Origin: DATJPR01 sp035506295 | GTDB taxonomy: Bacteria; Bacteroidota; Ignavibacteria; UBA10030; UBA6906 | Direction: 5' to 3' | Length of the DNA: 64,000 nucleotides | Assembly: GCA_035506295.1 (NCBI GenBank) | Contig: DATJPR010000044.1 | Location: forward strand, 9,376-73,375 | Position numbers and translations under genes: made by a program | Notes under the pieces: model-generated | The model's input: the letters and a program-made list of their open reading frames with translations, nothing else | Told to the model about the DNA's origin: nothing | Database searches by the model: none | Shown here: one piece after another, positions 8,067 to 17,916 of the stretch | Position numbering within the stretch: the first letter of the stretch is position 1 | Layout of the letters: each line of letters starts with the position of its first letter

Positions 8067-11000
8067 TTGGGCTCCTCTCTCCAAAGGCAGTGGTCTGCCT
8101 CAGGATTGATCCCGCAGGGGTTATCTCGCCATCGCTCCCTGTTGGTCATCGTGCTGATGCTGTTTTCAGCGCCGTCGCGCCTCTGCGGCTTGTATGACGA
8201 CGGCCGGTCGACGACCCTCGACATCCCGATGCCGCCCGACTCGACGGGATTTTCCATCGTTCCTCTCACCGACGCGTTCGCAGGGCACGCAGATTCCACG
8301 TCAAGCAAGGACTCCCTCGCAGCACTTCATACGTCGACAGTTCTCGACAGCGCGGCTGCGGACATCCTTCACACCTTTTCCCTATCGGATCCGTTCAGCG
8401 AAGTTCATTTCCAGACTCAGGATACGTCCCGACCGTCCGCCGCGGCGCGCACACCGGAAGCGGACGCACATGCGCGAAGTCCCGATTGGATCCTCGCCGA
8501 AAATTCCATCCCCGGCGAGGCCGCGCCCGGGGATCAGATCCCGCCGCAGGACACATCCAGGGGGGCGAACAAGCTGTTCGGCGGAGACACGGCAAAGGCC
8601 GCGCAAGCCCTTCGTGATTCTCTCTCGCGAAAGCTGCAGGACTCGCTGCACCTGGATTCTCTTCGGACGCGTTCCTCTCTCATCAAAGACACGACCTGGG
8701 TCGTCGACAAGGACTCCACCGCCCGCCTGAAGGAATTCACCTACGAGCGTGTTGATTCGCCGCAGGTGGAGCTCTTCCCGGACCGTGAGTATCCGCTGTT
8801 CGGAACCGCACACGCAACCGGATTCCGTCGCGATCTCCTGATAGACTCCACCGGCACCGTCGTGACGGCGGAAGAACTGTACGGGGATACACCGATCAAA
8901 GTCCCCGTCACACTTTCCCTCCACGACTACATCGAAATGCGGCGGCGGTATGAGATGCATAAGATGTTTGCCGATGCTGCGCGGAAGACGAAGGAAGTCG
9001 TTGCCAAGAACGATCTCGGCGAGCTGCTGAGCAACTTCACGAAGATCACCATCCCCGTTCCGCACAATCCGGTGTTCAGCATTTTCGGGAAGGATCTCAT
9101 CAGTATCAACGTCAGCGGCGCCGTGGATATCAAGGCGGGATTCAGGAACATCAAGTCCGATCAGACAACGCTTTCGGTGCTCGATCAGACGAGGAACGAG
9201 CCGGATTTCAGCCAGGAGGTGCAGGTCACCGTCAACGGCATGATCGGCGACAAACTGAGCGTCGGAGCGGACTGGAATACCCAGAGGCAATTCGAATACG
9301 AGAACCAGCTGAAGATCAAGTACACGGGATACGATGACGAGGTCGTGCAGAGCGTCGAGGCGGGAAACGTCTCTCTGCAGACGCCATCCTCCTTTATCGG
9401 AAGCAGTCAGGCGTTGTTCGGCATAAAGGCAAAGCTGCAGCTCGGTCCGCTGACATTGACAACGCTGGCATCGCAAAAGAAGGGCCAGATTCAGCAGGTG
9501 AATGTGACGGGCGGGGCGAAACAGCAGGACTTCGAGTTTCATCCCTACGAATATGCCACCAACCACTATTTCGTGGATCTCTCTTACATCCCGTACTACG
9601 AGCCGTACATGCAGAAGGAGCCGCCGACCGTCACGACGGACATGCAGAATGCGCAGATCGTAGAGGCGGAAGTCTGGGTCCAGCGCCAGGGTTCTATCCC
9701 TGATCCGAATGAACGCCAGGGGCTGGCCTTCATCAACCTTCCTCAGCGGGGACAGGGATATGACCCTTCATTGCGAACCCAGGTGGACAGCCCCGGAGTC
9801 GTGGAAACAGCGCCGTTCATCAAACTGGATCCGTCGCAATATGAGCTGGACGGAGAGGGGTACCTCGGTGTACTGTCGCTAAACGTCAGCGTGGGCGAGG
9901 CGCAAGTCGTTGCTATTGCGTATCGGACAGCAGACAAACGTCAGTACGGCGAATTTGCTCGCGACTTCCAGGACACCAGCGGCGGCAAGCGCATCATCCT
10001 GAAGATGGTGAAACCGAAGAACCTGATCTCGTCGGGCCCGAACTATAAGACCGCCTGGCAGATGCTCATGAAGAACGTCTATCCCATCCCGGGAATCGGC
10101 CGGAACCTGAAGCCGGACGGCTTCAAGCTGGACATCTTCCGGTCCGTTCCGGGTCAATCGGATGTGAACAACATGTCCAACGTGCCGCTGCTGCAGGTGT
10201 TCGGGTTGGACAAGTATTCCGGATCGGACGCGCAAACACCGACGCCTGACGGGAATTTCGACTTCCGGCCGGGAAGGACGGTGAGCACGGCGCGGGCGGA
10301 AATCATATTCCCGTATCTCCAGCCGTTCAAGACTGGCATCGCCGAATACTTTGCCGACAAAGGACTCACGCTGGATTCGAGCTATCTCTATCCGGAAGTC
10401 TACGATACCACGGTGACCTTCGCGCAGCAGAGCCTTCGAAACCGGTACACGATCAAGGGCTCCGCCACCGGCGAAGCAACCTCGCAGTTCTCCCTCGGGT
10501 TCAACGTCGTCGAGGGGAGCGTCCAGGTCTTCCTGAACGGCGCCGCGTTGGTGCCGAATGTCGATTATACGGTCGACTACATCCTCGGCGAAGTCGTGGT
10601 CAAGAACGAACGCGCGCTTGTGCCGGGAGCGAACCTCTCGATCAAGTTCGAGCAGAACGACCTGTTCCAGCTTGCCTCCAAGACTCTCCTTGGCGCGCGC
10701 GGCGATATCGCCCTCGGGTCGAATACCACGATCGGGTTCACCATCATGAACCTGAACCAGCAGACGTTGTCCGACAAGGTGCGACTCGGCGAGGAGCCCA
10801 GCAACAACACGATTCTGGGGATCGATGGATCGACAAGCTTCGACATGCCGTTCCTGACGCGTGCCATCGATGCGCTGCCCATCATCCAGACGCACGAGCA
10901 ATCTTCGTTCAAGATCAGCGGTGAAGCGGCGTATATGATGCCGGACCCGAACACCAGCAAGAGCACGATCCCGGCCGACGGCGGGCAATCCATCGCCTAC

Positions 11001-14000
11001 CTCGACGACTTCGAAGGCTCGCGGCGCACGGTTCCCGTCGGGATCACATTCTCGATGTGGACACAGGCGAGTCCTCTTGCCGGGTCGTTTTGGTTCAACG
11101 GTATGGCTGATACGACCAAGATGTTCTCGAAGGCCAAAATGGTCTGGTTCAATCGTCTTCCCAGCGACGTTCACCTCACAGACATCTATCCCCAGAAGGC
11201 GGTCGGCACCAACCCCGCGAACAACATCGCGACGGTGCTCGACCTGTGCTACTACCCCACGAGGCGGGGAACGTACAATTATAGCCTTAATCTTTCGAAC
11301 ACGTTGACTTCGCACCAGAACTGGGGCGGCATCATGAAGCCGTTGTCGGTCTCCGCGGTGAACCTGCTGCAGGAGAACATCAGTTTCATCGAGATCTGGA
11401 TGCAGATCGACAAGATTCCGAACGACAAGTCCGCGAAGATGATCATCGATCTGGGCGCGATCTCGGAGCGTGTCCTCCCCAACGGGCCCAAAGCTCGCGC
11501 GGCAGGGAGCACGACGCCGAATTCGGAAGACCTCGTGCTGGGCGATTACCCCAACGGTGTCCTCAATGTCGGCGAAGATGTAGGCCTGGACATGCGGGAT
11601 GATAATGGGGAGCGTCAGGACCATGGCGATTTGATCACGCTTTATAAGGATTTGTACAACGATCCCAGCGGCGACGACTACGGATACGACAACAGCTCGG
11701 TAGGCAACCGGAGCGATTTCGATCACATCAACGGGACTGAGGGAAATGAAAACGGACCGGGGGGGAGGATCCCGGATACCGAGGACATCAACGGGAACGG
11801 CATCTGTGATCTGGCAAATTCCTATTTCGAGTACGAGCTTCCGCTCGACTCCTCCAGCGTGACCAATCCCTATGTCTCGGGCGGTGGGAGCAAGGGGTGG
11901 TATCAGTACCGGATTCCGATCAAGGACTGGGTGCGCACGGTGGGAAGTCCGACACCGGAGAACGTCGAGTATATCCGCGTCGCCTTTGTCAACGCCACCG
12001 ACACCGTGTTTGTCCGCATCCAGGATTTCAACCTGGTGGGGAACCAGTGGCAGAAGGTCCAGAAGACCCCGGCTGACACGAATTTTTCCGTCGGCGTCGT
12101 GAGCATCGAAGACAACTGGCCGGAATACAATTCGCCTCCCGGCGTTATCCGCGAACAGGACAAGACCCAGCCGGATCAGAACGTGTACGCGAATGAACAG
12201 TCCCTCGCGATTTTCCTGACTGGACTTCAGGAGCATCACGATGCCGAAGCGGTCAGGTATTTCAACTTCAAGCCGCTGGACCTGTTCAACTACAAGACGA
12301 TGAAGATGTTCGTACACGGGGACCTGCACTTCAAGTATTCGAGTCCGACGAGCTACGACGCGCAGATGTACTACCGGTTCGGCACAGACAGCCTGAATTA
12401 CTACGAGTACCGTGAACCGATTCATCCCGACTGGGGCCCCAACAACGATGTCATCATCAATTTCGCGGATGTGACCGCTCTCAAGACCGGACGGGATTCC
12501 ACCAATGTTGCTACGCCCCCCGTCCCGGTCAACGGAGGACCGCCGGGCTCGACGTACAGCGTCCGGGGTAATCCCTCGCTCACGAATGTGGTGTACCTGG
12601 CGATCGGTGTCACCAACCCCGGCAATTCGAGCTCAGGGCGGCCGCTGGTCGGGCAGGTGTGGTTCAACGAACTCCGATTGATCGGCGTGGATGACTCCAA
12701 GGGGTTCGCCTGGCGCATGGACTCGCAGCTGAAATTGGCGGATGTGGGGAATGTCGGATTCAACTATTCTCGCGTGGACCCGAATTTCCACACGCTGGAG
12801 CAACGGTTCGGGTCACGCCAGACGACCACCAATTGGGGGCTCAGCACGAATGTCGAGCTGTCGAAGTTTCTGCCGCCTGACTGGAACGGCACGTCGCTGC
12901 CCATCTCCTACTCGCACCAGGAAGGACTTTCCCAGCCGAAGTACCTTCCGAATTCGGACGTCCTGGTGTCCGAGGCCGCGGATCTTTCCCGTCAACAGGC
13001 CGTCGCGCGCGGGCGGGCCGCTCAGGCAAGCACGGTGGCGGACAGCGTGACCTATGTCTCGGAGACGCGCCATGTCGGCGACTCATGGACTGCTCCTTCG
13101 ATCCGTCTGGCTGTTCCCTCCACGGCGTGGTATGTGCGCGACATTGTCAACAAACTGACGCTCGGTTTCACCTACAACAAATCGAATGATCGCAGTCCCT
13201 CGACCGAGTACAGAGTTTCCTGGTCGTGGAACGCCAGAATCCAGTACGGGCTCTCCTTCTCACCGGACTATTTCCTTCAACCGTTCAAGAGCATCTTCGC
13301 CGGCCTCTGGTTGTTTGACGACTTCAAGGACTGGAAGCTGTACTACGCGCCATCGAATTTCAGCTGGTCAGTCTCCGCGGTTCGTTCCCGTGACCGATCG
13401 CTCCAGCGGACGGACGGAGCGCAGGAGATCATCTCGCGCAACTTCAGCGCCTCGCGGCAAATGGGTTTTTCCTGGAAGCTGTCGGAGGGAGGCATCCTGA
13501 ACCCATCCGGCGACTATAGCATCTCGGTGGAGTCGTCGATGCTGAATATGGAACTCGATCAGTTCAATCAACAGCGGCCGTTCTCGCAAATTCTGAGCAG
13601 CATCTTCTTTGGCGACCGCCTGATCAATTTCGGACAGGACACGCGCTACAGTCAGCATAACCAATTCAACACGCATCCCGTCATTCCCAACATCTTCGGC
13701 ATCAAGAAATATATCGATGTCCAGTTCGGCTACGGGGTGGATTACAGCTGGCAGAACACCCTGACGGGAGTCCTCGGCAAGTCCGCCGGGTTTAATAATT
13801 CCATCAACCTCGGTCTCACGGTTCGCCTGAAGCAGATGTTCGATCCACTGTTCGAAGGGATGGCGCAGCAGCAGGGTCAACCTCCGCCGCAAGGGGAGAT
13901 TTCGCGCGGTCGCCGGTCGCGTGAAGCAGAACCGGCGGCGGTCGACACGACAAAGGCCGTGGCGGATACCACGAAGGGGAAGGGGGGGAAGAAAATGATG

Positions 14001-15341
14001 GAACAGCTCCAGAATCTCCTTAAGGTCTTCATTAAAATTCCGTTCCTGGACTACGACAACATCGCCATCAATTTCACCCAAACGAACAGCGCACAGAACA
14101 ACGGCATCATTGGCGGGGAAGGGTTCCTCAATTTCTGGGCACGTGTCCCGTTCTTCCAGGAGTCGGATCCGATGTACGGGCCCTCGCGCCTTTACCAGCT
14201 CGGACTCATCTCGGATCCTTCGGGTCGACTGACGAATTTCCGGTTTACGGGAAAGCCGCCCTTCTTCGCGTGGGATGTGGAGCCGGGACTGCGCGCACCG
14301 GGCGGAGTTCTCATCAACACCTACCGGCAAACCAACAGGCTGACGCTCAAAACGTCGCGGGCGCTCTGGGATGGCGCCCACCTGGACCTCAACTGGAATG
14401 TCGGGTGGTCGTACAACAGGACGCAAAATCTCATCACCGACTCTATCGGGAATCCTTCCATCCAGAACGTCACGACAACGGGAAACGTCGACCGATCGTT
14501 CCTCACGATGCCTGACGTCCTTTTCCTCGGGATGTTTAAGACGAGCCTGAAAGAAGTCAGCAAAGAATACGCCGCGATGAAGACGGCGGGCGATTCGAGC
14601 ACCACGGACGACGAGAAGCTGGGGCAGGCGTTTCAGCAGGGGTTCGAAGCGCTCCCGTTTTTCAGCAAGATCTTCGGTCAGTTCTTCCCGCGGGTCAACT
14701 GGACGTTCCATTGGGACGGGCTGGAAAAGCTCCCGATGTTCAAGTCCTTCGTCAGCCGGCTGTCGCTCGATCACAGCTACACCTCCAACTACACCAGGTC
14801 ATTCCAGGATCTTCCCGGCGGCGGGGGCGAGCAAACGACCGGACAGCACGTGGGGTACGGCTTTGCGCCGCTTATGGGATTGAACTTCACGTTCAAGGAG
14901 TTGGCGAAGGGAAGTTTCGGGGCGACGTTCCGATACAACACGAATACATCGTATGATCTGACCACGTCGTCGCGAAACATTGTCGAAGCCCTGACGCAGG
15001 AAATCAACTTCACCGCCAACTACACGCGGCGCGGGTTCGAAATTCCTTTCTTCGGGCTCGCCCTGCAGAATGACATCGACCTGAGCGCCTCGTATTCCGT
15101 TTCCAAGAATTCCCGTACCACGTACGATGTCTCGACGCTCGATCAGGACGTCACCGGTGTTCCTCTCGAGGGCAGCACAACGACCACCTTCGAACCGCGC
15201 ATCAAGTACGTCCTGAGCGCCCGCGTCACCGCATCGGTCTACTACCGTCTCACCAAAGTCGAACCGGACGCCACCGGCTCGCGGATCCCGGGATCGACAA
15301 CCAACGAAGCCGGGCTGGATGTGCATATCAGCATTCAATAG
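8067..15341 (+). CDS. sprA: SprA (SOV), outer-membrane translocon of the type IX secretion system
   Basis: 2424 residues, normal size for SprA, the giant beta-barrel that forms the T9SS conduit in the outer membrane. Recognisable family blocks are FSIFGKDLISINVSGAVDIK, the MIGDKLSVGADWNTQRQFEY segment, NVDYTVDYILGEVVVKNE, the IMNLNQQTLSDKVRLGEEP region and IAYLDDFEGSRRTVP. Strongly aromatic, strand-rich sequence follows to the C terminus. A hydrophobic signal-like stretch (SLLVIVLMLFSAP) lies at about residues 24-36. The frame opens with TTG at 8067, no ATG precedes the signal, and the ribosome site is weak, so the exact start is unsure. It is flanked by two T9SS cargo genes upstream and by porX ~1 kb downstream. 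Confidence 0.95.
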   Translation: MGSSLQRQWSASGLIPQGLSRHRSLLVIVLMLFSAPSRLCGLYDDGRSTTLDIPMPPDSTGFSIVPLTDAFAGHADSTSSKDSLAALHTSTVLDSAAADILHTFSLSDPFSEVHFQTQDTSRPSAAARTPEADAHARSPDWILAENSIPGEAAPGDQIPPQDTSRGANKLFGGDTAKAAQALRDSLSRKLQDSLHLDSLRTRSSLIKDTTWVVDKDSTARLKEFTYERVDSPQVELFPDREYPLFGTAHATGFRRDLLIDSTGTVVTAEELYGDTPIKVPVTLSLHDYIEMRRRYEMHKMFADAARKTKEVVAKNDLGELLSNFTKITIPVPHNPVFSIFGKDLISINVSGAVDIKAGFRNIKSDQTTLSVLDQTRNEPDFSQEVQVTVNGMIGDKLSVGADWNTQRQFEYENQLKIKYTGYDDEVVQSVEAGNVSLQTPSSFIGSSQALFGIKAKLQLGPLTLTTLASQKKGQIQQVNVTGGAKQQDFEFHPYEYATNHYFVDLSYIPYYEPYMQKEPPTVTTDMQNAQIVEAEVWVQRQGSIPDPNERQGLAFINLPQRGQGYDPSLRTQVDSPGVVETAPFIKLDPSQYELDGEGYLGVLSLNVSVGEAQVVAIAYRTADKRQYGEFARDFQDTSGGKRIILKMVKPKNLISSGPNYKTAWQMLMKNVYPIPGIGRNLKPDGFKLDIFRSVPGQSDVNNMSNVPLLQVFGLDKYSGSDAQTPTPDGNFDFRPGRTVSTARAEIIFPYLQPFKTGIAEYFADKGLTLDSSYLYPEVYDTTVTFAQQSLRNRYTIKGSATGEATSQFSLGFNVVEGSVQVFLNGAALVPNVDYTVDYILGEVVVKNERALVPGANLSIKFEQNDLFQLASKTLLGARGDIALGSNTTIGFTIMNLNQQTLSDKVRLGEEPSNNTILGIDGSTSFDMPFLTRAIDALPIIQTHEQSSFKISGEAAYMMPDPNTSKSTIPADGGQSIAYLDDFEGSRRTVPVGITFSMWTQASPLAGSFWFNGMADTTKMFSKAKMVWFNRLPSDVHLTDIYPQKAVGTNPANNIATVLDLCYYPTRRGTYNYSLNLSNTLTSHQNWGGIMKPLSVSAVNLLQENISFIEIWMQIDKIPNDKSAKMIIDLGAISERVLPNGPKARAAGSTTPNSEDLVLGDYPNGVLNVGEDVGLDMRDDNGERQDHGDLITLYKDLYNDPSGDDYGYDNSSVGNRSDFDHINGTEGNENGPGGRIPDTEDINGNGICDLANSYFEYELPLDSSSVTNPYVSGGGSKGWYQYRIPIKDWVRTVGSPTPENVEYIRVAFVNATDTVFVRIQDFNLVGNQWQKVQKTPADTNFSVGVVSIEDNWPEYNSPPGVIREQDKTQPDQNVYANEQSLAIFLTGLQEHHDAEAVRYFNFKPLDLFNYKTMKMFVHGDLHFKYSSPTSYDAQMYYRFGTDSLNYYEYREPIHPDWGPNNDVIINFADVTALKTGRDSTNVATPPVPVNGGPPGSTYSVRGNPSLTNVVYLAIGVTNPGNSSSGRPLVGQVWFNELRLIGVDDSKGFAWRMDSQLKLADVGNVGFNYSRVDPNFHTLEQRFGSRQTTTNWGLSTNVELSKFLPPDWNGTSLPISYSHQEGLSQPKYLPNSDVLVSEAADLSRQQAVARGRAAQASTVADSVTYVSETRHVGDSWTAPSIRLAVPSTAWYVRDIVNKLTLGFTYNKSNDRSPSTEYRVSWSWNARIQYGLSFSPDYFLQPFKSIFAGLWLFDDFKDWKLYYAPSNFSWSVSAVRSRDRSLQRTDGAQEIISRNFSASRQMGFSWKLSEGGILNPSGDYSISVESSMLNMELDQFNQQRPFSQILSSIFFGDRLINFGQDTRYSQHNQFNTHPVIPNIFGIKKYIDVQFGYGVDYSWQNTLTGVLGKSAGFNNSINLGLTVRLKQMFDPLFEGMAQQQGQPPPQGEISRGRRSREAEPAAVDTTKAVADTTKGKGGKKMMEQLQNLLKVFIKIPFLDYDNIAINFTQTNSAQNNGIIGGEGFLNFWARVPFFQESDPMYGPSRLYQLGLISDPSGRLTNFRFTGKPPFFAWDVEPGLRAPGGVLINTYRQTNRLTLKTSRALWDGAHLDLNWNVGWSYNRTQNLITDSIGNPSIQNVTTTGNVDRSFLTMPDVLFLGMFKTSLKEVSKEYAAMKTAGDSSTTDDEKLGQAFQQGFEALPFFSKIFGQFFPRVNWTFHWDGLEKLPMFKSFVSRLSLDHSYTSNYTRSFQDLPGGGGEQTTGQHVGYGFAPLMGLNFTFKELAKGSFGATFRYNTNTSYDLTTSSRNIVEALTQEINFTANYTRRGFEIPFFGLALQNDIDLSASYSVSKNSRTTYDVSTLDQDVTGVPLEGSTTTTFEPRIKYVLSARVTASVYYRLTKVEPDATGSRIPGSTTNEAGLDVHISIQ

Positions 15342-15387
15342 AAAAAATTCAACCTTCGATGAAGCGGGGCTATCGCGCTTCGTGCAT

Positions 15388-15416
15388 TTGACAATGTGAA
15401 GAGGGGGAGATAGATT
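15388..15416 (+). promoter_or_regulatory. Predicted promoter of the small methyltransferase gene
   Basis: A perfect TTGACA (15388-15393), 17-bp spacer and TAGATT (15411-15416) lie 24 bp upstream of the ATG at 15440. A transcript starting near 15423 would exclude the alternative TTG start at 15422. Confidence 0.5.
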
Positions 15417-15439
15417 GTGCCTTGCCTTCAGGACAACGT

Positions 15440-16105
15440 ATGCTCAAACAGTTTCGAAGCTATCTCCATCGTCAGGACGCGCGGCAGAGGTTCTATCGGC
15501 GATTGTCGGATCGGGCGAAAGTGTTGGACCTGGGATGCGGATCCGGCATCAATGGCGCCTCTCTCAAAAAGCTCTATCCCTCCATCGACCTCTACGGGAT
15601 CGACATCGTTCCGGACGCGGATGCGCCGGGAAGCTACGTCTACAAAAGAGTCGACCTGGACGACAGTGTCCTGCCATTTCCGGACGACGAATTTGATGCC
15701 GTGATTATGACTCACGTCATCGAGCATCTTCGCTCTCCGTTGACGCTCGGGAAAGAGATCCGGAGGGTGTTGAAGGGAGGAGGAATGTTTTATGTCGAGG
15801 CGCCCAATTGGACGTCGGCGCTGGTGCCGTCGTTTGGTTTTCACCGCGAACAACGTAATCCCTTCAATTTCTTCGACGACCCCACGCATATCAGACCCTG
15901 GACGAAGCAAAGCCTCTTTGTGTTCCTCTCCGGAGCTTGCGGTCTGCGCGTGGCGAAAGTGGGCACGGTCCGCGTATGGCTCAGGGTGCCTTTTGATTTC
16001 TTCATGATCCTCTGGGCGTTCGTCCGGGGCAATCGAGAGCGATTCGTGACTTCCTTGTGGAATATTTACGGATGGTGCATTTTTGGCGTCGGCGTCAAGG
16101 ACTGA
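15440..16105 (+). CDS. Class I SAM-dependent methyltransferase (Methyltransf_11-like)
   Basis: 221 residues. The ATG at 15440 has AGGA six bases upstream and follows a good promoter; a TTG at 15422 in the same frame is less likely. The SAM-binding motif I VLDLGCGSG is at 28-36, then a DLYGIDI acidic-loop strand, the motif IV block FPDDEFDAVIMTHVIEHL and LKGGGMFYVEAPN. The C-terminal ~60 residues are hydrophobic and aromatic (VPFDFFMILWAFVRG) and may attach the protein to the membrane. The substrate is unknown; similar small enzymes methylate sugars, lipids or quinones. It sits alone between sprA and porX. Confidence 0.85.
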   Translation: MLKQFRSYLHRQDARQRFYRRLSDRAKVLDLGCGSGINGASLKKLYPSIDLYGIDIVPDADAPGSYVYKRVDLDDSVLPFPDDEFDAVIMTHVIEHLRSPLTLGKEIRRVLKGGGMFYVEAPNWTSALVPSFGFHREQRNPFNFFDDPTHIRPWTKQSLFVFLSGACGLRVAKVGTVRVWLRVPFDFFMILWAFVRGNRERFVTSLWNIYGWCIFGVGVKD

Positions 16106-16156
16106 CTGAGATCTGCCCACCCGTGAACGTGACCCTTCCGACACCTCCTACCAGTC

Positions 16157-16233
16157 CCGACCATCCAGGTTTGGTGGAATGGTCGGTCAAGTGATCCGAC
16201 CGGCAGATGTGGGACGGCTCGCCAGAGCCGTCC
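16157..16233. repeat. Two adjacent intergenic palindromes between the methyltransferase gene and porX
   Basis: First dyad: CCGACCAT (16157-16164) with ATGGTCGG (16179-16186), extended by CC/GG inside. Second dyad: GGACGGCTC (16212-16220), loop GCCA, GAGCCGTCC (16225-16233), a perfect 9-bp stem. Neither is followed by a T-run on the + strand, so simple terminators are unlikely. They may be REP-like intergenic palindromes or operator sites for porX. Confidence 0.45.
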
Positions 16234-16295
16234 AATAGGCATTCGTACCTCGTTGAGGTGATCGTCCGGTCGACCCAACCGGCATTTTCTGATCG

Positions 16296-16324
16296 TTGTT
16301 TCTGTAAATCGGAATTGCTATCCT
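16296..16324 (+). promoter_or_regulatory. Predicted promoter of porX
   Basis: TTGTTT (16296-16301), 17-bp spacer, TATCCT (16319-16324), 24 bp upstream of the porX ATG. The same stretch also fits TTG-N20-TATCCTTT, a poor Bacteroidetes-type match. Confidence 0.4.
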
Positions 16325-16347
16325 TTCTGTACTGTGGAGGGGGAGTC

Positions 16348-17916
16348 ATGGAAGACCAAAAAGGGCATATTCTGTGGGTTGATGATGAGATCGATATCTT
16401 AAGGTCTCATATCCGCTTCCTGAAGGAACGAGGGTATGTGGTCGATACGGCTTCGAACGGCGAAGACGCTGTTTCGTTGGTGCGTCAGGGGGGGATCGAC
16501 CTCATCTTTCTTGATGAAATGATGCCCGGCATGGGCGGGTTGGAAACATTGGGGGAGATCAAGGAACTACGTCCGAATCTCCCTGTGGTCATGGTGACGA
16601 AGAGCGAAGAAGAATCGCTCATGGAAGATGCCATCGGGAGCAAGATCAGCGATTACCTCATCAAGCCGGTCAATCCCAGCCAGGTCCTCGCGGCGTGCAA
16701 GAAATTCCTCGAAACCCGATCGATCCGGGGGGCGGCGGTCTCGAAGGACTACATCCAGGAGTTCAACCAGATCACCGCGGCGCTCGGAACCGAGCCCGGG
16801 TTTGAGGAATGGATCGATATCTACGCGCGGCTGGTGAACTGGAGCATGGAGTTGGACGACCATGCGGAACTCGGGCTTCGGCAAACGCTGCTCGACCAGA
16901 TCCGGGACTGCAACCTGGCATTTGGACGATATGTCGAAAAAAACTACCGCGACTGGCTCGAGCAGAAGAATCGCCGGCCGGTGTTGTCGCCGGAAGTCGT
17001 CGACGACTACGTCATCCCTGAGTTGCAGGACGGGCGCTCGGTAATCTTCTTCGTGATCGACTGCCTCCGGCTGGACCAGTGGCTCATGATGGAGGAAGCC
17101 CTTCTCGAATACTACGACATAACAAAGCAATTCTACTTCAGTATTCTCCCGACGGCGACGCCGTATTCCCGCAATGCCATCTTCAGCGGATCGTATCCGA
17201 GCGATCTGGAACTGCGATTTCCCGAGCTCTGGGAATTGAGCGAGGATGACGAGAACAGCCGGAACCGGTATGAACGGCAGTTCCTCGACAAGCTCCTCGA
17301 GCGCAGGCGCATTGTCCTGAAGCCCGAGGCCAAGTACATCAAGATCCTCGATGCGGAATTCGGCCGGAGTGTCGAGAACAACATCACCTCCTATGCCCAA
17401 TCGAAGCTCACGTCCATCGTGGTCAACTTCGTCGACATGCTTGCACACGGAAGATCGGATTCTTCCCTGCTCAAGGAGATCGCGCCCGACGAGCCGGCGT
17501 ACCGGTCGCTCACGAAGTCCTGGTTTCTCCATTCGTCGTTGTTCGGCATGCTGAAGGCGCTGTCCCGCATGCCCAATGTGACGATCGTTCTGACCACCGA
17601 CCACGGCAGCATCCGTTCTCTCCGGGGGGCGAAAGTGCTCGGAGACCGGGAGGCGTCGACCAACCTGCGATACAAATACGGCCGAAACCTCAAGTGCGAC
17701 GAAAAGAGTGCCATCTACGTGAAGAACCCCCTGGACTTCAAGCTTCCGAAACGCGGGGTGACGACGAACTACATTATCGCCAAGGAAGATTACTACTTCG
17801 TGTATCCCACGGACTACCATAAGTATCTCAACTATTACCGCGACAGCTTTCAGCATGGCGGAGTATCGATGGAAGAGATGATTCTTCCCGTCGCGAGACT
17901 CACGCCGAAAGGATGA
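16348..17916 (+). CDS. porX: PorX, response regulator with PglZ-type phosphatase domain controlling T9SS
   Basis: 522 residues; the ATG at 16348 follows the very strong site GGAGGGGGAG. An N-terminal receiver domain (about 5-125) has the acidic pair VDDE at 11-14, phospho-acceptor D56 in IFLDEMMPG and K112-like IKPV. A linker follows and then a PglZ/alkaline-phosphatase-superfamily domain (about 220-515): FFVIDCLRLDQW, T271 in TATPYSRNAIFSG at the nucleophile position, and VLTTDHGS metal ligands. This architecture defines PorX, the regulator that works with the kinase PorY in T9SS expression and function. No porY is in this window. Its stop overlaps tsaE by 4 bp. Confidence 0.93.
   Translation: MEDQKGHILWVDDEIDILRSHIRFLKERGYVVDTASNGEDAVSLVRQGGIDLIFLDEMMPGMGGLETLGEIKELRPNLPVVMVTKSEEESLMEDAIGSKISDYLIKPVNPSQVLAACKKFLETRSIRGAAVSKDYIQEFNQITAALGTEPGFEEWIDIYARLVNWSMELDDHAELGLRQTLLDQIRDCNLAFGRYVEKNYRDWLEQKNRRPVLSPEVVDDYVIPELQDGRSVIFFVIDCLRLDQWLMMEEALLEYYDITKQFYFSILPTATPYSRNAIFSGSYPSDLELRFPELWELSEDDENSRNRYERQFLDKLLERRRIVLKPEAKYIKILDAEFGRSVENNITSYAQSKLTSIVVNFVDMLAHGRSDSSLLKEIAPDEPAYRSLTKSWFLHSSLFGMLKALSRMPNVTIVLTTDHGSIRSLRGAKVLGDREASTNLRYKYGRNLKCDEKSAIYVKNPLDFKLPKRGVTTNYIIAKEDYYFVYPTDYHKYLNYYRDSFQHGGVSMEEMILPVARLTPKG

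Noticed and set aside
9879..12425. Long minus-strand open frame of ~850 codons opposite sprA
   Set aside because: It is the GC-rich antisense shadow of a certain SprA coding region; the peptide is His/Arg/Val-biased with no domain, signal or ribosome site.
13368..14774. Minus-strand open frame in the sprA barrel region
   Set aside because: Shadow of SprA; Arg/Glu-rich, no recognisable motif.
15361..15381. GAAGCG/CGCTTC stem after sprA as a terminator
   Set aside because: Only 6 bp with a 9-nt loop and no T-run; too weak to call.
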